Positions 58,345-64,000 of a stretch of 64,000 nt of DNA are shown here, piece after piece (position 1 is the first letter of the stretch; every line of letters starts with the position of its first letter). Both the position numbers and the translations under genes were made by a program. This stretch comes from Woeseiaceae bacterium (GTDB taxonomy: Bacteria; Pseudomonadota; Gammaproteobacteria; Steroidobacterales; Woeseiaceae): positions 1-64,000 of the forward strand of contig JAJFKV010000043.1 in NCBI GenBank assembly GCA_021773055.1, written 5' to 3'. The notes under the pieces were generated by a model. It made no database searches. It saw only the letters and a program-made list of their open reading frames with translations, and was not told the origin of the DNA.

Positions 58345-58989
58345 ATGCCAAACGAAACAGTAATCTGCGTCCATGGCTACCTTTCCCATGGCGCCGGCAT
58401 GTACCTGATCAAACGACGCTTTGAACGCGAGTATGGAATGCGTGCGCTCTTGTTCAACTATCCGTCCGTGCGCGGGTCACTCGATGAGAACGCGGCGGCA
58501 CTGGCCAATTTTATCGGCGAGCAGGATGTCGATCGTGTACACATTGTCGGGCACAGCCTGGGTGGTGTTCTGGCGTTGCGAATGCACGCTAACTATCCGG
58601 ACTTTCTGCCAGGCAGGGTAGTTTGCCTGGGCTCACCACTGACCGGGTCCCGTGCGGCCAATTTCCTGAACGAACTCGAGTGGGCGGAAGAAATTATTGG
58701 CAAGTCGGTCCCGGCAGCGATGATTCATGGAACCGCTAACGACTGGGCGTCACATGTAGCGGAGCACCGGGACATCGGAGTGATAGCCGGTACGGTGCCG
58801 CTGGGATTCGGACGCTTGTTCGCCAATTTTGACGAAGACAATGACGGCACCATTGGCGTTTCCGAGACGCGCCTCGAAGGTGCCAGCGATCACCTGATCA
58901 TGTCGGTTAGCCACAAAGGCATGTTGGTATCGGCAACTGTTGCAGATCAGGCAGCCGCATTCATCAAACGCGGTGAATTCCTGCGTTAG
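58345..58989 (+). CDS. Alpha/beta hydrolase
   Basis: A 214-residue cytoplasmic alpha/beta hydrolase without a signal peptide. The oxyanion/His segment CVHGYLSHGAG is at 8-18, the nucleophile elbow GHSLGG has Ser71, and DHLIMSVSHKGML (182-194) supplies the catalytic His. Residues 163-174 (DEDNDGTIGVSE) fit the spacing of an EF-hand calcium loop exactly and sit where the acid residue of the triad would be. The substrate is unknown; esterase or lipase is likely. I start at the ATG 58345, just after the REP hairpin; the longer frame from 58243 lies in aspS. Confidence 0.82.
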   Translation: MPNETVICVHGYLSHGAGMYLIKRRFEREYGMRALLFNYPSVRGSLDENAAALANFIGEQDVDRVHIVGHSLGGVLALRMHANYPDFLPGRVVCLGSPLTGSRAANFLNELEWAEEIIGKSVPAAMIHGTANDWASHVAEHRDIGVIAGTVPLGFGRLFANFDEDNDGTIGVSETRLEGASDHLIMSVSHKGMLVSATVADQAAAFIKRGEFLR

Positions 58990-59099
58990 ATGGGGTCATC
59001 AGGAATTCCTGACTCAACCATCAGGAGTTCGCAACGTATTTTCGACCTCAGTTTGCTCCTATAGCTTTGAGATGTTCTCACTTGCAAGGAGTATGAGTA

Positions 59100-60002
59100 A
59101 TGCGTTACCTGATATTGATATCGACAGTCCTGATTTTACTGTTGATTACTGGCTGTTCATCATTGTGGAATCTTGGCGGGGAGACTCGCAGCGGAGTTTC
59201 GAGCAGCCTCGTGGATTACCTTTATCCGGCAGGACAGGTACCGCCTGACCTACAAGATACGATTCCCTACCTGCAGTTACCGCTGCGGGTTGGAATCGCA
59301 TTTGTGCCAGGTCAATCCGGTCGTGGTGCGATCAGTGAAGCAACCAAAATGCGCTTGCTTGAAACCGTCAAATCAGAATTCAATGATCGCGAGTACATTG
59401 AACACATTGAAGTTATTCCCGATACGTACCTGCGCTCCAGCAGAGGCGTCAATGGCATGCAGCAGGTTGCGCGTCTGTACGGGGTCGACGTCATGGCGTT
59501 GGTCTCATACGATCAGGTCGCTGCAAGCGACGACAAACCGGCATCGTTTCTCTACTGGACCATTATTGGTTCATATGTCATCAAGGCAACGTCGAATGAG
59601 GTGCAAACCTTCGTCGATACAGCAGTATTTGATGTCAGCACCGCACGCTTGCTGTTTCGGGCGCCAGGACTAAACAAGGTATCTGACCGGTCGACGTTGA
59701 TTGCGAGCGACGAGGTCGTTCGCAAAGCCAAAGAGTCCAGCTTTTCGGCTGCGATGGACCAGATGAGTCAAAATCTGACCCTGGAGCTTGACCTGTTCCA
59801 GAAGCGTGTTCAGGAGGATCCGCAGGTTGCCAGGACAGAATGGAAGCCCGGTCATGGCGGTGGCGTTTTCGGACTATGGTTCCTGCTGGTGCTTACAGGT
59901 CTTTCAGTTTGTAGATTGCATCCAGCGCTTCGCGCGGTGACATGGAATCGGGGTCCAGTGCATCGACGGCTTTGCGAACCGGATCATCGACCGGTTCACT
60001 GA
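59100..60002 (+). CDS. Probable rhombotarget lipoprotein (GlyGly-CTERM)
   Basis: A 300-residue lipoprotein. The signal peptide has the lipobox LITGC with Cys19, followed by a periplasmic domain of about 230 residues. Near the C terminus [20 protein letters not shown] (251-270) looks like a GlyGly-CTERM sorting signal, a Gly-rich cut site before a membrane helix, recognised by rhomboid-type rhombosortase. A normal signal ends shortly after the helix in Arg/Lys; here the frame runs on for about 30 residues antisense to the end of mutS, so a lost stop or a frameshift is possible. AAGGAG precedes the ATG. No rhombosortase gene is in the window. Function unknown. Confidence 0.7.
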   Translation: MRYLILISTVLILLLITGCSSLWNLGGETRSGVSSSLVDYLYPAGQVPPDLQDTIPYLQLPLRVGIAFVPGQSGRGAISEATKMRLLETVKSEFNDREYIEHIEVIPDTYLRSSRGVNGMQQVARLYGVDVMALVSYDQVAASDDKPASFLYWTIIGSYVIKATSNEVQTFVDTAVFDVSTARLLFRAPGLNKVSDRSTLIASDEVVRKAKESSFSAAMDQMSQNLTLELDLFQKRVQEDPQVARTEWKPGHGGGVFGLWFLLVLTGLSVCRLHPALRAVTWNRGPVHRRLCEPDHRPVH

Positions 60003-62448
60003 CGCTGAGATCGAATTGGGTCTGTGGACTGTCATTGTGAAGCGCTTGTTGCGATTCGAGTGCCTTGAGGTAGATTTTCGCGCGGCGAATTACATCCTTG
60101 GGGACGCCGGCCAGCGCGGCGACCTGTAGACCGTAACTCTGGTTTGCAGGACCCGCCTTTACAGCATGCAGAAAAACCAGTTGGCCGTCATGCTCGGTCG
60201 CATCCAGGTGGACGTTGTTGCAATCGCTCAGGTCTTCTGCGAGAGCAGTCAGTTCAAAATAATGTGTCGCGAACAGCGTGAAAGCTTTCGTCCTCTCGCC
60301 CATGTGGTGGGCCGCGGCCCAGGCTAACGAGAGGCCGTCGAAAGTGCTGGTGCCACGGCCAATCTCGTCCATGAGTACCAGGCTTTGCTCGGTCGCGTTA
60401 TTGAGGATCGTCGCGGTTTCAGTCATCTCCACCATGAACGTTGAACGCCCGCCGGCCAGATCATCGGACGCACCGATACGTGTGAAGATTCGATCAATCG
60501 GCCCAATTTTCAGTTTATCAGCCGGCACGTAACAACCGATGTGGGCGAGTATGACAATCAACGCAGTCTGTCGCATATAGGTCGACTTACCGCCCATGTT
60601 GGGGCCGGTGATCACCAGCAGACGCGCATCCTCACCCAGGCTCAGGTCATTCGCGATAAACGGTGTTTCTATCACCTGCTCAACGACCAGGTGTCTGCCG
60701 CCCACTATTTCAATGCACGGCATGTCGCAGATCTCGGGCTTGGCGAGGTTCAGCGTCTGCGCTCGCTCGGCGAAACAGACGAGCACGTCGAGTTCCGCCA
60801 GTCCGGCTGCGCTTAATTGAAGCTCGCCGAGTACCAGGTGCAGTTTGTCGAGCAACTCTTCGTAGAGATGTTTTTCACGCGACAAGGATCGTTCGCGCGC
60901 GCCCAGAACCTTATCCTCAAATTCTTTTAGCTCCGGCGTGATGTAACGCTCCGCAGCTTTGAGTGTTTGCCGGCGCACATATTCGACGGGTGCTTTGTCA
61001 GCCTGCAGTCTGCTGATCTCGATGTAATAGCCGTGTACGCGGTTGTAACCGAGTTTTAGAGTCGCGATGCCTGTACGTTCACGTTCGCGCAATTCCAGAT
61101 CAACAAGATACTGGTCTGCGTTTTCGGCGATCGAGCGCAAGTCGTCGAGGTCGTTGTCGTAACCCGGTGCGATCACGCCACCGTCACGAATCAGCATCGG
61201 TGGACTATCGATGATCGCTTTTTCGAGCAAGTGTTGTTGTGGGCGATGCTCGCCAATCTGCTCGGCCAGTTCGTCGAGCAAGGGCGCATCGATGCGCCCA
61301 ATCTGTTTTTGTAATTCTGGCAGCCGCGACAATGTTTCACCAAGCTGGCGAAGATCGCGCGGGCGGGCAGACCGTAATGCGACGCGGGACAGAATGCGCT
61401 CAACATCACCTATGCCGTTCAGTGTTTCCTGCAAGCCCACTACGGTAGCGGATGCAATTAATGCGTCGAGGGCCTGATAGCGTGACTTCAATAGCGTCGG
61501 ATTGCGCAACGGCCGCTGAATCCAGCGACGTAGCAGCCGACTGCCCATTGCCGTCTGGCAGTGATCCATAACACCGGCCAATGTGTGCTCATGCAGTCCG
61601 CTTAATGATTCTTCTAGTTCGAGATTACGGCGGGTGGGGCCGTCCATGATGACGGCTTCATCACGAAGCTCAGCTTTGATCGACTGTAGATGTGGCAGCG
61701 ACGCTTTCTGGGTGTCGTTAACGTACTGCAGCAACGCGCCGGCGGCCGCAATGCCGCGCGGGAATCCCTCACAGCCGAAGCCACTCAGGTCCCGGGTGCC
61801 GAATTGATTGCACAGTAGCCGAGTGGAGCTATCGAGTTCGAAGTGCCACGGAGGGCGGCGTGTAATGCGAATCCTGTCGTTGAATAACTCGGCCATCGAA
61901 TGGTCTTCGTCCGCAATCAATTCTGCGGGTCGTAGTCGCTCGATCTCAGCGAGCATCGACTCCTGATCCGGCACCTCAGTCAGCCGGAAGCGGCCGGCGG
62001 ACAGGTCCAGCCATGCGATGCCGTAGCCGCCGTCGCTGGCAAAAACGGCCGCGACGATGTTATCGCGGTTGGCTGAGAGCAATGCATCGTCCGTCAGTGT
62101 TCCAGGGGTCACGACCCGTGTGACCTTGCGTTCCACGGGCCCCTTACTGGTCGCCGGATCGCCGATTTGTTCACAAATGGCTACTGACTCACCTTTTTTA
62201 ACCAGCTTTGCCAGGTAGCCTTCAACAGCGTGGTAGGGCACACCGCACATCGGAATTGCATTGCCGCCCGATTTGCCGCGCGCTGTCAGCGTGATATCGA
62301 GCAGTGACGCCGCGCGTTTAGCGTCATCGTAAAAGAGTTCGTAAAAGTCACCCATGCGGTAGAACACGAGCATGTCCGGATAATCGGACTTTATCCCGAG
62401 GTATTGGCGCATCATCGGAGTGTGGACGTGTGTGACTTCGGCTTTCAT
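59893..62448 (-). CDS. mutS: DNA mismatch repair protein MutS
   Basis: An 851-residue mismatch-recognition ATPase. The N-terminal mismatch domain has the Phe-x-Glu motif in [11 protein letters not shown] (about 28-38, Phe35 and Glu37 by hand count). There are connector, lever and clamp domains, then the ATPase with Walker [14 protein letters not shown] (about 616-628) and [13 protein letters not shown]. The C terminus has the short helical region [14 protein letters not shown]. It is convergent with the lipoprotein gene, overlapping it by 110 bases, and divergent from a glycosyltransferase gene. Confidence 0.98.
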   Translation of the reverse strand: MKAEVTHVHTPMMRQYLGIKSDYPDMLVFYRMGDFYELFYDDAKRAASLLDITLTARGKSGGNAIPMCGVPYHAVEGYLAKLVKKGESVAICEQIGDPATSKGPVERKVTRVVTPGTLTDDALLSANRDNIVAAVFASDGGYGIAWLDLSAGRFRLTEVPDQESMLAEIERLRPAELIADEDHSMAELFNDRIRITRRPPWHFELDSSTRLLCNQFGTRDLSGFGCEGFPRGIAAAGALLQYVNDTQKASLPHLQSIKAELRDEAVIMDGPTRRNLELEESLSGLHEHTLAGVMDHCQTAMGSRLLRRWIQRPLRNPTLLKSRYQALDALIASATVVGLQETLNGIGDVERILSRVALRSARPRDLRQLGETLSRLPELQKQIGRIDAPLLDELAEQIGEHRPQQHLLEKAIIDSPPMLIRDGGVIAPGYDNDLDDLRSIAENADQYLVDLELRERERTGIATLKLGYNRVHGYYIEISRLQADKAPVEYVRRQTLKAAERYITPELKEFEDKVLGARERSLSREKHLYEELLDKLHLVLGELQLSAAGLAELDVLVCFAERAQTLNLAKPEICDMPCIEIVGGRHLVVEQVIETPFIANDLSLGEDARLLVITGPNMGGKSTYMRQTALIVILAHIGCYVPADKLKIGPIDRIFTRIGASDDLAGGRSTFMVEMTETATILNNATEQSLVLMDEIGRGTSTFDGLSLAWAAAHHMGERTKAFTLFATHYFELTALAEDLSDCNNVHLDATEHDGQLVFLHAVKAGPANQSYGLQVAALAGVPKDVIRRAKIYLKALESQQALHNDSPQTQFDLSVSEPVDDPVRKAVDALDPDSMSPREALDAIYKLKDL

Positions 62449-62473
62449 GCTGTTCTTTTTGTATGATAGGCAG

Positions 62474-63559
62474 GTGAAAATACTGCATGTCGAAACCGGA
62501 CGCCATTTTTTGGGCGGCCCGCAGCAGGTTGTCTACCTGATCAACGCGTTACGCGAGCGAGGTCATGACAACACGCTGGTTTGTCCGCCAGAATCAGGCA
62601 TCGACAGCGCTGCACGAATGGCCGGTATTCGCGTGCAAAATCTGTTTTGCGCCGGCGACCTGGACTTACCGTTCGCCTACAGGCTTGCCCAATTTCTTAG
62701 AGAGCAGGCGCCAGACATAGTCCATTGCCACAGTCGTCGAGGTGCCGATTTACTTGGCGGACTAGCGGCGTCGTATGCCGATATTCCGGCGGTTGTTTCT
62801 CGGCGCGTGGATAACACCGAGATGCGACTGATGGCGACGTTACGGTACAGGCCATTCCGGAAGATCATCGCGATATCGGAGGCGATTGCCCAAGTCCTGC
62901 GTGAACATGACGTTGAGGACGAGCGCATTGCTGTCATTCGCAGCTCGGTCGATGCGGATGTGTTTGCTTGCGAACCGGACAGCGCTGGATTCAGGAAGAC
63001 TTTTGGTCTGGATGCGGGAGTGTTCGCAATCGCGGCGGCTGGCCAGCTAATTCCGCGTAAAGGGCATCGCTACCTGTTGCAGGCTATCGCGGGCCTCAAG
63101 CACAAGTATCCACAGATCAGGCTGGTGATCTTCGGTGATGGATATCTCAATAACCAACTTCGCGCCCAGGCCGCGTCACTGGGGCTGGGATGTGTAGTGC
63201 AGTTCACCGGTTTCCGCGACGACCTTGATGACGTTGTGGCGTGCTTCGATCTGTTCGCACACCCGGCGCTTGCCGAGGGCCTTGGCGTGGTTGCTCTGAA
63301 AGCGGCTGCTGCAGGTGTTGCTGTCGTCGGTTTTGATGCGGGAGGCCTGGGTGAGGCTGTCGCCCACACAGAGACTGGCTTGCTGGTTCCGGCAGAAGAC
63401 GTTGACGCATTGCAGGAAGCGATCGCCAGCTTGATCGAAGACGACCAGATGAGGGCGCGAATGGGCATGGCTGGCAAGGAACGGATGCAAAAAGAGTTTT
63501 CCATCGCTACGATGGCGGATCAGCACATCGCACTATATGAATCGGTATTGCATGAATAA
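62474..63559 (+). CDS. Glycosyltransferase family 4 protein
   Basis: A 361-residue GT-B fold enzyme. The N-terminal acceptor domain begins [20 protein letters not shown], and the C-terminal donor domain has [17 protein letters not shown] (about 188-204) and [19 protein letters not shown] (263-281). In the GT4 EX7E motif the first Glu is Glu268, but the second position is Lys276. The likely role is transfer of a sugar to lipopolysaccharide or another envelope glycan; the target is unknown. I chose GTG 62474, which gives the usual start; the frame is open from 62420 but overlaps mutS. It overlaps the next gene by 8 bases. Confidence 0.85.
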   Translation: MKILHVETGRHFLGGPQQVVYLINALRERGHDNTLVCPPESGIDSAARMAGIRVQNLFCAGDLDLPFAYRLAQFLREQAPDIVHCHSRRGADLLGGLAASYADIPAVVSRRVDNTEMRLMATLRYRPFRKIIAISEAIAQVLREHDVEDERIAVIRSSVDADVFACEPDSAGFRKTFGLDAGVFAIAAAGQLIPRKGHRYLLQAIAGLKHKYPQIRLVIFGDGYLNNQLRAQAASLGLGCVVQFTGFRDDLDDVVACFDLFAHPALAEGLGVVALKAAAAGVAVVGFDAGGLGEAVAHTETGLLVPAEDVDALQEAIASLIEDDQMRARMGMAGKERMQKEFSIATMADQHIALYESVLHE

Positions 63560-64000
63560 TCGAATTACACGACGCAGCGTTTTGCGGTCCAGCATGGCGG
63601 CGACACTTATATCGACAGTGCCGGTGTTCGCTCTTGCCGAGGATGCCGTCTACAAACCGGCGGTTCCAGGCCGACCGGTTCCCGGGGCCTCTCCTTTTGA
63701 TGAGTTCAGTACCGCCGAGCAAGTTACGGCGGGTATGGATTTGACAGGCAAAACTGCTCTCGTAACCGGCTGCAACTCAGGCCTTGGCTATGAAACGATG
63801 CGCGTCCTCGCAATGCGGGGCGCCCATGTTATCGGTGCGGCGCGCACGATGGAGAAAGCCGCGACTGCATGCGCCGAGGTCGACGGCCAGACGACGCCAC
63901 TGGTCGTCGAGCTAACTGATTTCGAAGGGATCGTTGCTGCGGCAAATCGGGTAGCGGAAATCGATGCGCCCATCGATATGCTGATCCTGAATGCCGGCAT
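63552..64000 (+). CDS. Short-chain dehydrogenase with Tat-like signal (partial)
   Basis: Only the first 149 codons are present; the gene runs off the window. A twin-arginine leader (RITRRSVLRSS, residues 4-14, then a hydrophobic stretch ending FALAED) precedes a 30-residue linker and an SDR Rossmann domain: TGCNSGLG at 72-79, and the NAG motif at the last codons. Most SDRs are cytoplasmic, so an exported, folded, cofactor-bound SDR is plausible but unusual. The ATG at 63552 overlaps the stop of the glycosyltransferase by 8 bases, suggesting co-expression. Substrate unknown. Confidence 0.82.
   Translation, partial: MNNRITRRSVLRSSMAATLISTVPVFALAEDAVYKPAVPGRPVPGASPFDEFSTAEQVTAGMDLTGKTALVTGCNSGLGYETMRVLAMRGAHVIGAARTMEKAATACAEVDGQTTPLVVELTDFEGIVAAANRVAEIDAPIDMLILNAG

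Overview
The window reads as a chromosomal core region of a gammaproteobacterium. The gene order cytochrome bc1 - sspAB - diaA/yraN/lpoA - rsmI - rnpB - mraZ/dcw cluster - ftsZ - lpxC - DUF721 - M23 peptidase - secA - mutT - zapD - coaE - pilD/C/B/A - pilR/S follows, as I recall it, the Pseudomonas layout more closely than the enterobacterial one. Type IV pilus genes under PilSR, a GlyGly-CTERM lipoprotein and GTAGGAG-type REP hairpins suggest a free-living, non-enteric lineage (a Woeseiaceae or Chromatiales-like marine group is possible, but that is a guess). Nearly all the DNA is coding, and I see no tRNA, rRNA, CRISPR array, prophage or insertion sequence.

Layout. 1-170: a nested palindrome. 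205-5192: a DegS/AlgW-type protease, then petABC (complex III) and sspAB. 5250-9100: diaA-yraN-lpoA divergent from rsmI. 9101-10074: a small membrane methyltransferase and a MarR regulator with twin operators, which look like an insertion into the conserved order. 10126-10517: RNase P RNA. 10789-28430: the mra/dcw operon from mraZ to ftsZ, 15 genes mostly joined by start/stop overlaps. 28625-34497: lpxC, DUF721, a class I cyclic-di-GMP (GEMM) riboswitch upstream of an M23-family membrane protein, secA and mutT. 34494-46360: zapD, a GT-C/TPR membrane protein, coaE and the type IV pilus genes pilD, pilC, pilB, two pilins, pilR and pilS, with a sigma-54 promoter before one pilin. 46479-52660: sucCD, nadE, bamD, rluD and pgeF. 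52731-58319: clpB, a zinc-ribbon protein, DUF502 and aspS. 58345-64000: an alpha/beta hydrolase, a probable rhombosortase-target lipoprotein, mutS, a GT4 glycosyltransferase and the start of an oxidoreductase with a Tat-like signal.

How the genes work together. The centre makes and remodels the cell wall: lipid II synthesis (murE, murF, mraY, murD, murG, murC, murB, ddl), septal synthesis (ftsW, ftsI), its divisome (ftsL, ftsQ, ftsA, ftsZ, zapD), a PBP1A activator (lpoA), a peptidoglycan proofreading enzyme (pgeF) and the first committed lipid A enzyme (lpxC). The pilus block holds both structure and regulation. The best non-routine observation is the GEMM riboswitch at about 29940-30026, which would place an M23-family envelope protein under c-di-GMP control; that protein has Asn where the catalytic HxH motif normally has its first His. 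Other points are REP hairpins that supply the TAG stop codons of diaA and aspS, a GlyGly-CTERM protein whose tail runs antisense into mutS, a Tat-like signal on a short-chain dehydrogenase, and a GT-C/TPR protein near the pilins that could glycosylate surface proteins.
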